Positions 7,393 through 15,090 of a DNA stretch of 19,508 nucleotides are shown here, piece after piece; positions within the stretch are counted from its first letter, which is position 1; the number at the start of each line of letters is the position of its first letter. The notes beneath the pieces are model-generated. The model was not told the origin of the DNA. It saw only the letters and a list, made by a program, of their open reading frames with translations, and searched no databases. A program made the translations under genes and the position numbers. The stretch comes from Limisoma sp963590405. Its GTDB lineage: Bacteria > Bacteroidota > Bacteroidia > Bacteroidales > Muribaculaceae. The stretch spans positions 1-19,508 of the forward strand of contig CAVAPE010000046.1 of the NCBI GenBank assembly GCA_963590405.1, in the 5' to 3' direction.

Positions 7393-8343
7393 ATGAAACT
7401 TTTAAGCAGATTGGTGATAGTTGCGGTGATGATGGCGGCGGGGATGGCTGAGGGCTGGTGCCAGTCGCTGTCGATGGACTGGCTTAACTATATTGAGAAG
7501 TGGCACGACCTCGCTGTGCGCCACCAGCAGCAGTACGGCATCCCAGCGAGCATCACGCTGGCGCAGGGCTTGCTTGAGAGTGGCGCCGGACTGTCGCGCC
7601 TCGCCACCGAAGGCAACAACCATTTCGGCATCAAGTGCCACAAGGACTGGACGGGCGAGGGCATCTATGAGGACGACGACGAGCAGAACGAGTGTTTCCG
7701 CAAATATGCCGATGCTGCGGAGTCGTTTGAGGACCACGCGCGATTTCTCAAGCGCAAGCGCTATCAGCCCCTGTTCCAACTCAAGGAAACCGACTATGCT
7801 GGCTGGGCCAGCGGGCTGAAGCAGTGCGGCTACGCCACCGATCCGTCGTATGCCGCCAAGTTGGTCAACATCATTGAGATGTACGAACTCTACAAGTACG
7901 ACAGCAACCAGCCCGTAGTGGCAAAGCGCCGCGAGTTGAAGGGCGACGAAACCCTTGAGCACTCCGTCAACATGACCATCGTCAACGAGTTTCGCATCAT
8001 GCACAAAATCAGTCAGAAATGGGGGCTCTACTACATCACCGTCTATGCCGGCGACACCTACGACAGCATAGCCGACGAGTACGGCATGAAGAAGCGTAAA
8101 CTCTTGGGCTACAACGACCTCGACAGCAATGCGCAGATGCTTCCTGCTGGGTCGGTGCTCTACTTGCAGGAGAAAAACGCCAAGATGCCCGAAGGTATGC
8201 CTGAAGCGCACAAGGTGCGCCGTGGCGAAACAGCCTACTCGATAGCCCAAGCCTACGGACTGAAACTCAAGTCGTTGCTCAAACTCAACGGACTTTCCGA
8301 GGGCGACACCCTCCACGCCGGGTCCTACATCCGCCTGCGGTAG
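7393..8343 (+). CDS. Secreted glucosaminidase (GH73) with two LysM domains
   Basis: A 316-residue exported peptidoglycan hydrolase. A signal peptide covers about residues 1-23 (ending EGWCQ). The GH73/FlgJ-like domain follows at about residues 30-180, with the catalytic Glu62 in GLLESGAG, then NNHFGIKC and a YPSF-like region FRKYADAAESFEDHARFL. It should cleave between N-acetylglucosamine and the next sugar. Two LysM modules close the protein at about residues 214-260 (YAGDTYDSIADEYG) and 271-315 (RRGETAYSIAQAYG) and should bind glycan strands in the periplasm. No separate promoter is evident, so it may depend on ATPase 1 read-through or a promoter inside that gene. Confidence 0.93.
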   Translation: MKLLSRLVIVAVMMAAGMAEGWCQSLSMDWLNYIEKWHDLAVRHQQQYGIPASITLAQGLLESGAGLSRLATEGNNHFGIKCHKDWTGEGIYEDDDEQNECFRKYADAAESFEDHARFLKRKRYQPLFQLKETDYAGWASGLKQCGYATDPSYAAKLVNIIEMYELYKYDSNQPVVAKRRELKGDETLEHSVNMTIVNEFRIMHKISQKWGLYYITVYAGDTYDSIADEYGMKKRKLLGYNDLDSNAQMLPAGSVLYLQEKNAKMPEGMPEAHKVRRGETAYSIAQAYGLKLKSLLKLNGLSEGDTLHAGSYIRLR

Positions 8344-8386
8344 TCCAAAAAAGTTAAAAATTATACGCCGTATCGGTTGAATTACT

Positions 8387-8394
8387 TAATTTTG
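8387..8394 (+). promoter_or_regulatory. -7 promoter element of the DUF4294 gene
   Basis: TAATTTTG is an exact TAnnTTTG match, 51 bp before ATG 8445. No convincing TTG lies 19-22 bp upstream. The rest of the 101-bp gap is AT-rich with no other structure seen. Confidence 0.5.
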
Positions 8395-8444
8395 CACCCG
8401 AACAATAACAGATATATTCGGAAAAAGTAAATTACTCACAACAA

Positions 8445-9059
8445 ATGTTGAAGCGCATCATCCTCTTCCTTATGCTCGCAGTGGCGTTTGCAGCCAATGC
8501 CGAGACCGACGGATTGCCTTCTCCGCGCAACAAGACCTACCACGGTTACTACTATTTTCGCACGGAGCAGGGCGACAGTGCGCTGATGCTCGTAATCAAC
8601 AACGTGACCGTCTATCCGCCTGAGCGGTTTAAGAACAAGGAGCAAGAGCAGTTCTATTGGCGCATGGTGCGCGATGTGCGCAAAGGCTTGCCCTACGCCA
8701 AACTCATCTCGGCGACGGTGATTGAGACCTACGAATATATCGCCACCCTCCCCACCACCAAAGAGCGCGAGGACCACCTGAAACGCATGGAGAAGGAAGT
8801 GTTTGACCAGTATAAGCCCGAGTTGAAACGCTTCTCGCGTCAGCAGGCGCGTGTGCTCGTGAAACTCATCAACCGCGAAACCAACCAGCAGTCGTTTGGC
8901 ATCATCAAAGCCTTCCTTGGAGTGTTTCGCGCCTCGTTCTACCAAGCCTTCGGACGCCTGTTTAACGTCAACCTCAAGGCCGGCTGGAGCCCCGATGTCG
9001 ACGAGACCGACGGCATGATTAACCGCATCGCCACCCGCATCGAGCAAGGCACCCTCTAA
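8445..9059 (+). CDS. Exported DUF4294 protein
   Basis: A 204-residue protein with a short signal peptide (MLKRIILFLMLAVAFAANA), so it is probably periplasmic. It matches the DUF4294 family, which is confined mostly to Bacteroidota and has no known function. Features include the YYYFRTEQGD strand near residue 37, the VYPPERFKNKEQEQFYWRM stretch, a charged helical middle and the motif KLINRETNQQSF, which is strongly conserved in the family as I recall it. No catalytic residues can be named. It is monocistronic and convergent with ATPase 2: only 10 bases separate the two stop codons and no terminator hairpin is visible there. Confidence 0.85.
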   Translation: MLKRIILFLMLAVAFAANAETDGLPSPRNKTYHGYYYFRTEQGDSALMLVINNVTVYPPERFKNKEQEQFYWRMVRDVRKGLPYAKLISATVIETYEYIATLPTTKEREDHLKRMEKEVFDQYKPELKRFSRQQARVLVKLINRETNQQSFGIIKAFLGVFRASFYQAFGRLFNVNLKAGWSPDVDETDGMINRIATRIEQGTL

Positions 9060-9069
9060 CGCCGCCGCT

Positions 9070-10269
9070 CTAACCCTCCATCAGCCACTCCAGGGCATTG
9101 ATGCGCTTGATGCCGTTGTAGTCCGCCATCGGGTCATCGTCAAGTGTAAGTATGTATTTTGGATACTGGTCGCCGATTTTCTGCAACGATGCCAGTTCGC
9201 GCGCCAGCGTGGCTTCGTCCCTTACGGTTGCCGCCACCTGATAGTAGTTGATGCCGTTTTCGTCGATTGTTACAAAGTCCACTTCCAGATTATCAACTTT
9301 TCCGATGTACACGTTTTTCTGACGGCGTAAGAGTTCGAGGTAAACGATGTTTTCCAATATGCGCCCAGCATCGAATGCGCGCGAGCCGAGGAGCATCCGT
9401 CGCAATCCGATGTCGACGAGATAGTACTTGCCCAGAGTTTTGAGCAACTGTTTACCCTTGATGTTGTAGCGTTTAGCATTGTAGACAAAGAAAGTTTCGC
9501 ACAGAGCCGACAGATAGCGCTCCACCGTCTTCTGGTCAATTTTCCTGCCGTCGGCAGTCATCAGGTCGGCAATCCGCTTTGTCGACATCACGTTGCCGAT
9601 GTTGTCGGCGGTGAAGCGAATCACGCTCTCCAGCATCATCACGTCCTGCAGTTTCTTGCGGCTCACGATGTCCTTCACCACGATGGTGTTGTAAACGCCA
9701 CAGAGATAGTCGCTTATTTCGTCGGGCGAGTCCAGTTCGAGCGAGTAGGGGAAACTGCTCTTAGTGATGTAGTCGTTATAGGCTTTCTGGAGATTTCCGA
9801 AGCCGTTGGTGCCCACGACATACTCCTTGAACGAGAGCGGAAGCATTGCGATTTCCACGTATCTGCCCGACAGCAGGGTGGCAATCTCGCTCGACAGCAT
9901 ATAGGCGTTAGAGCCCGTGATGTAGATGTCCACGTTTGTCTTCAGGTTCAGACTGTTGACAACGTCGGGGAAGTCGGTCACGTGCTGGATTTCGTCGAAG
10001 AATATGTACGTCATCCTGCCATCCTGTATCAGTGGCTTGACGTAGGCATACAGGTTTTGCGGATTGCGCAGGTCGCGGTAGTCGTAGTCCTCAAAGTTGA
10101 GATACACGATTTGCCCGTTGTCCACGCCGTGAGCCTTTAGCCAGTCGCGGTACATTTCCATGATTGTCGACTTTCCGCAACGGCGTATGCCGGTTATCAC
10201 CTTTATCAGTTGCTTGTCCTTGAAGGCGATAAGTTTCTTCATGTAGTTTTCTCGTTCTATGAGTTTCAT
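9070..10269 (-). CDS. AAA-family ATPase with DUF4143 C-terminal domain (ATPase 2)
   Basis: A 399-residue AAA_14/DUF4143 protein. Walker A is G27-IRRCGKST, Walker B IFFD92-E93-IQ, and the sensor YITGSNAYML follows. The LLSGRYVEIAMLPLSFKEY segment links to DUF4143. Its C-terminal core keeps E329-V-D331-F, but the following strand reads YYQVAATV where ATPase 1 has LEIKSGK. The Lys of a PD-(D/E)xK site is therefore missing and nuclease activity is doubtful. It is smaller than ATPase 1 and clearly diverged from it, so this is not a recent duplication. The start ATG has a weak purine run (AAAGGGAAG) a few bases upstream. It is divergent from namZ and carries its own repeat array in the shared gap. 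Confidence 0.92.
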   Translation of the reverse strand: MKLIERENYMKKLIAFKDKQLIKVITGIRRCGKSTIMEMYRDWLKAHGVDNGQIVYLNFEDYDYRDLRNPQNLYAYVKPLIQDGRMTYIFFDEIQHVTDFPDVVNSLNLKTNVDIYITGSNAYMLSSEIATLLSGRYVEIAMLPLSFKEYVVGTNGFGNLQKAYNDYITKSSFPYSLELDSPDEISDYLCGVYNTIVVKDIVSRKKLQDVMMLESVIRFTADNIGNVMSTKRIADLMTADGRKIDQKTVERYLSALCETFFVYNAKRYNIKGKQLLKTLGKYYLVDIGLRRMLLGSRAFDAGRILENIVYLELLRRQKNVYIGKVDNLEVDFVTIDENGINYYQVAATVRDEATLARELASLQKIGDQYPKYILTLDDDPMADYNGIKRINALEWLMEG

Positions 10270-10298
10270 AGCGCTTCCCTTTCTTTTGGTTTATAGTG

Positions 10299-10306
10299 CA
10301 AAGATA
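10299..10306 (-). promoter_or_regulatory. -7 promoter element of ATPase 2
   Basis: On the minus strand TATCTTTG is an exact TAnnTTTG match, 29 bases before the ATG. No TTG lies at the usual -33 distance. That place is occupied by the gene-proximal inverted repeat (10312-10334). Confidence 0.6.
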
Positions 10307-10311
10307 TGATT

Positions 10312-10410
10312 TTTTAGGTATTGAAATCCTAAAAGTGTGGAAAAATGGAAAGTTTTAGGCATGGAGACCCTAAAACTTTTGGAAAATGGGAGGCTTTAGG
10401 ACGCGGCGAC
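10312..10410 (-). repeat. 41-bp tandem repeats with inverted symmetry upstream of ATPase 2
   Basis: TTTTAGG arms begin at 10312 and 10353, and CTTTAGG at 10394, giving an exact 41-bp period. The first two copies are inverted repeats: TTTTAGG, a 9-base loop, then CCTAAAA (10312-10334 and 10353-10375). The third has lost its right arm. The sequence between copies is also similar (GTGTGGAAAAATGGAAAG versus CTTTTGGAAAATGGGAGG). The array fills the centre of the 234-bp divergent gap and its proximal copy covers the -33 region of the ATPase promoter. Confidence 0.9.
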
Positions 10411-10434
10411 AACATACTTTAATATATGTTGGCA

Positions 10435-10464
10435 TTGGATTTTAATTTTTTTTGCTTATGTTTG
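10435..10464 (+). promoter_or_regulatory. Promoter of the namZ-symporter-WYL operon
   Basis: TTG at 10435-10437, 19-bp spacer, then TATGTTTG at 10457-10464. ATG follows at 10504, leaving a leader of about 33 nt. It points away from ATPase 2, and the repeat array ends about 25 bp upstream. Confidence 0.7.
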
Positions 10465-10503
10465 CATAGTTTTAAAACGATACGAAACTATAACAAAACC
10501 ATA

Positions 10504-11673
10504 ATGACACCCTTAAAATCATTTATTCTCGCAACGTTGGTGGCGGTCGTGTGTGCTCTTGGCGCACAGGCAAAAATCAGTGTAGGCGCTGAGCAGACCG
10601 ACGAATATGTGCCTCTGCTCAAAGGCAAACGCGTGGCGTTGCTGAGTAACCACACCGGTATGGTGGGCAACGAGCATGTGCTCGACGTGATGCTCCGCAA
10701 GGGCATCAAGGTGACAACCATCTTCTCGCCCGAACACGGCTTCCGCGGCAAGGCAGACGCTGGCGAAAAGGTGCAGAGCAGCATCGACACCAAGACCGGT
10801 ATCCCCATCGCTTCGCTCTACGACGGCAACAAGCGCGAGCCGAAGAAGGAAATCATGGACAAGTTTGACGTAATCGTGACCGACATTCAGGATGTAGGGT
10901 TGCGGTTCTACACATATTACTGCACGATGGTCGACCTGATGAACGCTGCTGTCAAGTACGGCAAGTCGTTTGTGGTGCTCGACCGCCCGAACCCCAACGG
11001 CATGTATGTCGACGGTCCGATTCTCGACATGAAATACGAGTCGGGCGTAGGTCGCTTGCCCATCCCCGTGGTGCACGGCATGACCCTCGGCGAACTCGCC
11101 ACTATGGCTAACGGCGAAGGCTGGCTTAAGGACGGCAAGAAAGTGCCATTGACAGTGATCAAGTGCAAGGGCTATACCCACAAGAGCCGCTACGTGCTGC
11201 CGATAGCCCCGTCGCCCAATCTGCCAAACATGCACTCCATCTACCTCTATCCGTCGATGTGCTATTTTGAAGCCACCCCGGTGAGCCTCGGTCGCGGCAC
11301 GACGAAGCCGTTCCAAATTTACGGACACCCGAACATGAAGGGCTACAAGTTCTCGTTCACTCCGCGCAGCGTTGACGGCGCAAAAAATCCGCCGCAACTC
11401 AACAAACTGTGCCACGGCGTGGACCTTTCCAACCTCAGCGACGAGGAAATCATAGCCAAAGGTATCAACCTTGAGTATCTCATCGACGCCTATCGCAACC
11501 TCAATCTCGGCGACCACTTCTTCCGCTCGTTCTTCGAGTTGCTGATTGGCCGCGGCGACATCCGCAAGATGATTGAGGCAGGCAAGAGTGCCGACGAAAT
11601 CAAAGCCACATGGAAAGCCGACGTTGAGAAGTTTAAGAAACAGCGTCGCCCCTACCTTCTTTATGCAGAATAG
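10504..11673 (+). CDS. namZ: Exo-beta-N-acetylmuramidase, DUF1343 family (NamZ-like)
   Basis: A 389-residue exported protein of the DUF1343/GH171 family, whose characterised members (NamZ of Bacillus and Tannerella) release terminal MurNAc from peptidoglycan fragments. A signal peptide ends near GAQA (residues 1-22). The family motif SPEHGFRG holds E77-H78, with Glu the likely catalytic residue. Other conserved blocks are FDVIVTDIQDVGLRFYTYY, VLDRPNPNG, APSPNLPN and ATPVSLGRGTTKPF. ATG 10504 is chosen over the upstream in-frame start because it gives the signal peptide and lies after the promoter. The symporter starts 27 bp downstream, so product release and uptake are probably coupled. Confidence 0.9.
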   Translation: MTPLKSFILATLVAVVCALGAQAKISVGAEQTDEYVPLLKGKRVALLSNHTGMVGNEHVLDVMLRKGIKVTTIFSPEHGFRGKADAGEKVQSSIDTKTGIPIASLYDGNKREPKKEIMDKFDVIVTDIQDVGLRFYTYYCTMVDLMNAAVKYGKSFVVLDRPNPNGMYVDGPILDMKYESGVGRLPIPVVHGMTLGELATMANGEGWLKDGKKVPLTVIKCKGYTHKSRYVLPIAPSPNLPNMHSIYLYPSMCYFEATPVSLGRGTTKPFQIYGHPNMKGYKFSFTPRSVDGAKNPPQLNKLCHGVDLSNLSDEEIIAKGINLEYLIDAYRNLNLGDHFFRSFFELLIGRGDIRKMIEAGKSADEIKATWKADVEKFKKQRRPYLLYAE

Positions 11674-11700
11674 TAACAAAACAAACATACACAAAAGAAA

Positions 11701-13161
11701 ATGACAACTCCTTGGATAATCCTTGCTACGATAGCATTCTATTTCATCCTGCTGTTTGTAATCTCGTGGATAACAGGTCGTAAGACCGACAACGCTGGCT
11801 TCTTCACTGGTAACCGCAAGTCGCCGTGGTATCTGGTGGCAATCGCCATGATTGGCGCGCCGATTTCGGGCGTGACGTTCATCTCCGTGCCGGGAGCCGT
11901 CGAGGCCAACGGCTACACCTATATGCAGATGGTGTTCGGCTTTTTTGCTGGCGCAATCGTCGTGTCGTTCATACTCATTCCGCTGTTCTACAAGATGAAC
12001 CTTGTGAGTATCTACGGCTACCTCGAAAACCGCTTCGGCATGTCGAGTTACCACACTGGCGCATGGTACTTCTTCGTAAGCAAACTCCTCGGAGCGTCGG
12101 TGCGCTTCTATGTGGTCTGCATCGTGCTGCAGTCGCTCGTGTTTGACGAGTTCCACATCCCATTCGCCGTCAATGTCATCCTCACGGTGGGGCTCATCTG
12201 GCTCTACTCCTACAAGGGCGGCGTGAAATCGCTTATCTGGACCGATGCGCTGAAAACCATCTGCCTCGTGGGCTCACTCATCGCCTGCGTGGTGGTCATT
12301 GCCAACCGTCTGGACCTTGGCGTCACCGACATCCCCCGCGCAGTCATCAACGACCACACCAGTTACATGTTCATCTTCGACAACCCGTCCGACGACCAGT
12401 ATTTCTGGAAGCAATTCTTTGCTGGAATGTTTGTGCTCGTAGCAATGACCGGTCTTGACCAAGACCTGATGCAGCGCACCATGAGTTGCAAGAACTTCCG
12501 CGACTCGCAGAAGAACATGATTGTGGCGAACTTCATGCAAATCTTCGTCATCGGTCTGTTCCTCGTGCTCGGCACCCTGCTCTGGCTCTACGCTGAGGCT
12601 AACGGCATCGTTCCCGACAAGCCCGACTCCCTCTTCGGCGAGGTGGCTTGGAGCGACGGCTTCCCTGTGGGCATCGGCATCCTCTTCATCCTCGGCCTCA
12701 TCGCCGCATCCTATTCGGCTGCTGGCTCTGCACTGACGGCAATGACCACATCGTTTACCGTCGACATCCTTCATGCCGACAAGAAGAAGGACGACGCCGG
12801 ACTGACCACAACTCGCAAGAGAGTACACGTCATCATGTCAGTGCTCATGGTGGTGACCATCATTGTGTTTAACGCACTCAACGACGACAGCGCCATCAAC
12901 GCTGTCTATAGTCTCGCATCCTATACCTATGGCCCAATCCTCGGCATGTTTGCCTTCGGACTTGCATGTAAGAAACCCGTCAACGACAAGTGGGTGCCAG
13001 TGGTCTGCATCGCGGCCCCGGTGATCTGCTTCATCCTTCAGTCGAACGACGAGGCATGGTTCGGCGGCTTTGAAATCGGTTTCGAACTGCTGATTATCAA
13101 TGCTGCAATCACTGCTCTTGGATTGGCACTTCTAATCAAGCGCAAGAAAACATTAAAATAA
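11701..13161 (+). CDS. Sodium:solute symporter, possibly for MurNAc (MurT-like)
   Basis: A 486-residue inner-membrane transporter of the SSS family with about 13 hydrophobic segments. It starts with an out-facing helix (IILATIAFYFILLFVISWITGRK), then the SSS hallmarks GNRKSPWYLVAIAMIGAPISGVTF, where the family has a G-x-x-x-S-G Na+ region, and TGLDQDLMQRTMSCKN in the middle. SAAGSALTAMTT matches the second Na+-site helix. In Tannerella forsythia an SSS protein next to MurNAc catabolic genes imports MurNAc, and pairing with namZ here makes the same substrate likely. That is inference. No MurNAc kinase or etherase gene follows in the window. A purine run (AAAAGAAA) precedes the ATG. Confidence 0.9.
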   Translation: MTTPWIILATIAFYFILLFVISWITGRKTDNAGFFTGNRKSPWYLVAIAMIGAPISGVTFISVPGAVEANGYTYMQMVFGFFAGAIVVSFILIPLFYKMNLVSIYGYLENRFGMSSYHTGAWYFFVSKLLGASVRFYVVCIVLQSLVFDEFHIPFAVNVILTVGLIWLYSYKGGVKSLIWTDALKTICLVGSLIACVVVIANRLDLGVTDIPRAVINDHTSYMFIFDNPSDDQYFWKQFFAGMFVLVAMTGLDQDLMQRTMSCKNFRDSQKNMIVANFMQIFVIGLFLVLGTLLWLYAEANGIVPDKPDSLFGEVAWSDGFPVGIGILFILGLIAASYSAAGSALTAMTTSFTVDILHADKKKDDAGLTTTRKRVHVIMSVLMVVTIIVFNALNDDSAINAVYSLASYTYGPILGMFAFGLACKKPVNDKWVPVVCIAAPVICFILQSNDEAWFGGFEIGFELLIINAAITALGLALLIKRKKTLK

Positions 13162-13169
13162 TCAATACA

Positions 13170-14060
13170 ATGGCACGCTCACTTCTCAACAAATACATTT
13201 GGATTCTTGAAACAATCGAACGCCGTGGGCAGATCACACGCACGGAACTCAACCGCCTCTGGCAGGAGAGTTCCGTGTCGAACGGCGAGGCTCTGGCACG
13301 CCGCACATTCTACAACTACCGCAACGGTATAGAGGAAATTTTCGGCATATCGATATGCTACAACGCCTCGACCTTTGAATACTACATCGAGAACGCCACG
13401 GCGGCTGGCGAGTTTAGCAGTTGGCTCATCAACTCGGTGTCGCTCAGTGGTATGCTCAGCGATGCTGGCTCGATAGCCGACCGCGTGATGCTGGAGGACA
13501 TCCCATCCGCCCGCCAATATCTCGCCACGGCAATCGACGCCATAAAGAAATCGCGCAAGGTGAAGTTCTCCTACGCTCCCTACTACCGCAGAATGGCTAC
13601 CGACGGCATCATCATCGAGCCCTACTTCCTGCGCATCTTCAAGCAGCGCTGGTACATGATTGGCTACAACTCCAAGGATCGCATGGTGAAGACCTATTCG
13701 CTCGACCGCATTAGCAACCTCACGCTCACCGAGGAGCATTTTGAAGACCCGGGCATCAGCGTGACGGACTTCTTCAAGAATTTCTTCGGCATCATGACCA
13801 CCAAGAGCCCAGCGCGCCACGTGGTGCTCCGCGCCGACAGCGAGCAGGCAAAATACCTGCGCGCGCTGCCGCTTCACCCCTCGCAGCACGAGACTATGGG
13901 CGACGGCTACAGCGACTTCGACTACCGCATTTGCATCACCTACGACTTCATTCAGGAGATACTCTCCAAGGGCAGCCGCATCACGGTGATTACGCCTAAC
14001 GAGTTGAAGGTGGCAATAGTGGAAGAGTTGCGCAAGTCGCTCGCCAACTACGAGCCGTAG
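13170..14060 (+). CDS. WYL-domain transcriptional regulator
   Basis: A 296-residue regulator. The N-terminal third resembles a winged helix-turn-helix (LETIERRGQITRTELNRLW, ARRTFYNYRNGIEEIFG). The WYL domain follows, with the pattern RWYMIGYNSKDRMVKTYSLDRI at about residues 160-185 supplying W-Y and the Tyr/Arg ligand pocket. A WCX-like C-terminal segment ends the protein. WYL proteins sense small ligands or nucleic acids and often control neighbouring genes. It starts 8 bp after the symporter stop and so is probably the last gene of the namZ operon. Regulation of that operon by cell-wall sugars is a fair guess. No operator can be assigned. Confidence 0.88.
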   Translation: MARSLLNKYIWILETIERRGQITRTELNRLWQESSVSNGEALARRTFYNYRNGIEEIFGISICYNASTFEYYIENATAAGEFSSWLINSVSLSGMLSDAGSIADRVMLEDIPSARQYLATAIDAIKKSRKVKFSYAPYYRRMATDGIIIEPYFLRIFKQRWYMIGYNSKDRMVKTYSLDRISNLTLTEEHFEDPGISVTDFFKNFFGIMTTKSPARHVVLRADSEQAKYLRALPLHPSQHETMGDGYSDFDYRICITYDFIQEILSKGSRITVITPNELKVAIVEELRKSLANYEP

Positions 14061-14062
14061 GC

Positions 14063-14081
14063 GCAAAAAAGACATTTTTGC
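14063..14081 (+). terminator. Possible hairpin terminator after the WYL gene
   Basis: GCAAAAA (14063-14069) and TTTTTGC (14075-14081) form a 7-bp stem with a 5-base loop, two bases after the stop. It is AT-rich and lacks a T-tail, so termination is uncertain. It resembles the CGCAAAAA/TTTTTGCG hairpin after the M28 gene. Confidence 0.35.
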
Positions 14082-14115
14082 CACAAAAAGCGATAATTGA
14101 GGAATTATTATTGCC

Positions 14116-14154
14116 AGCGCATGCGCTTTTGCATCGTGGAAATGACTAATTTTG
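14116..14154 (+). promoter_or_regulatory. pldA promoter with an upstream 12-bp palindrome
   Basis: TAATTTTG at 14147-14154 is an exact -7 element only four bases before the GTG start. The perfect palindrome AGCGCATGCGCT (14116-14127) lies where a -33 element would be expected and no TTG has correct spacing. The palindrome may be an operator or activator site. Confidence 0.5.
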
Positions 14155-14158
14155 CAGC

Positions 14159-15004
14159 GTGTTAAAGCGTTTGTCATCATTGGTCGTGGTCTGCTTGCTG
14201 ACGGCATTTGCCGCCAGCGCACAAATCGTGGACCTGAAGCAGCAGGAAAAGATTGACGTTGACAGCCTGCGCCGCGAACTCGACAATGGTCCGTACTTCA
14301 CCCTCTACAAGGACAACTATTTCATCACGGGTACGTCAATCGGCCCGCAGATGCCATCGCGCACCAATAGCGACGTGAAGTTTCAGGTGAGCATCGCGCA
14401 GCGCCTCACCAAGAGTACGCTGCCCTTCAACACCTACCTCTTCCTCTTCTACTCGCAGAAATGTATGTGGAACGTCTACGAAGAGTCGCTCCCGATGCGC
14501 GACCTCAATTTCAACCCCGGTATCGGCTTGGCGAAGCACCTCTTCGTGAAGAACCGCTACATCGGCAAACTCACGCTCCTCATTGAGCACGAGTCCAACG
14601 GTCGTGACGGTGCCGCCTCGCGCAGTTGGAACAAGATTTCACTTGCCTGCAACATCTTCGTCGACCCGAACCTGATGATTCACGGCAAGGCGTGGATACC
14701 GATTATCGACGGCATGAACAACAAGGACATCCTCGATTATAGCGGCATTTACCAGATGGGCATGACCTACACGTCCCCCAACAAGCGTTTCGGCGTGGGC
14801 TTGACCCTCATCAAGCGCCGCGGCTGGCGGTTGAGTTACAACTCCATCTGGGAGTTTAACTACCGCGTGTTCAAGAAGGATAACCAATACCTCTTTGTGC
14901 AGTACTACAACGGTTACGGCGAGAACCTCCTCGACTACAACCAGTTCCACTCGCGCCTACGCGTGGGGCTCGTAATCAAGCCGAAAATCTTCAGCGACTT
15001 CTAA
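14159..15004 (+). CDS. pldA: Outer-membrane phospholipase A (OMPLA family)
   Basis: A 281-residue outer-membrane beta-barrel lipase. The signal peptide MLKRLSSLVVVCLLTAFAASA ends before QIVD. The catalytic signature of E. coli OMPLA is intact: H144-E-S146-N-G and S154-R-S-W-N158. The Ser-His-Asn spacing (H to S +2, S to N +12) equals the E. coli one (142, 144, 156). Alternating polar and aromatic strands and a C-terminal aromatic residue (Phe) fit a 12-strand barrel. The enzyme removes acyl chains from phospholipids misplaced in the outer leaflet. The GTG start is the only one that keeps the basic n-region of the signal peptide. It lies about where transcription should begin, so the mRNA may be leaderless. 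Confidence 0.92.
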   Translation: MLKRLSSLVVVCLLTAFAASAQIVDLKQQEKIDVDSLRRELDNGPYFTLYKDNYFITGTSIGPQMPSRTNSDVKFQVSIAQRLTKSTLPFNTYLFLFYSQKCMWNVYEESLPMRDLNFNPGIGLAKHLFVKNRYIGKLTLLIEHESNGRDGAASRSWNKISLACNIFVDPNLMIHGKAWIPIIDGMNNKDILDYSGIYQMGMTYTSPNKRFGVGLTLIKRRGWRLSYNSIWEFNYRVFKKDNQYLFVQYYNGYGENLLDYNQFHSRLRVGLVIKPKIFSDF

Positions 15005-15024
15005 AAGCACTAAGGAAAGAAGTG

Positions 15025-15060
15025 TAAAAAAAGAACCTCCCCGCAACCGCTGCGTGGAGG
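15025..15060 (-). terminator. Intrinsic terminator of the proB-proA-META transcript
   Basis: On the minus strand CCTCC-A-CGCA, a 5-base loop, TGCG-G-GGAGG (15060-15036) forms a stem of about 10 bp. It is followed by TTC and a run of seven T. It begins 31 bases after the META gene stop. On the plus strand the hairpin has no T-tail, so it serves the minus strand. Confidence 0.85.
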
Positions 15061-15090
15061 CCTTATGATATGTCTGTAGAATAAAGTAAA

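Noticed and set aside
9060..9069. Terminator between the convergent DUF4294 and ATPase 2 genes
   Set aside because: The 10-base gap and its flanks show no stem followed by a T-run on either strand.
10519..12156. 545-residue open frame on the minus strand opposite namZ and the symporter
   Set aside because: The plus strand holds two well-conserved families here. The minus frame is His- and Val-rich with no recognisable domain, as expected of a shadow in GC-biased codons.
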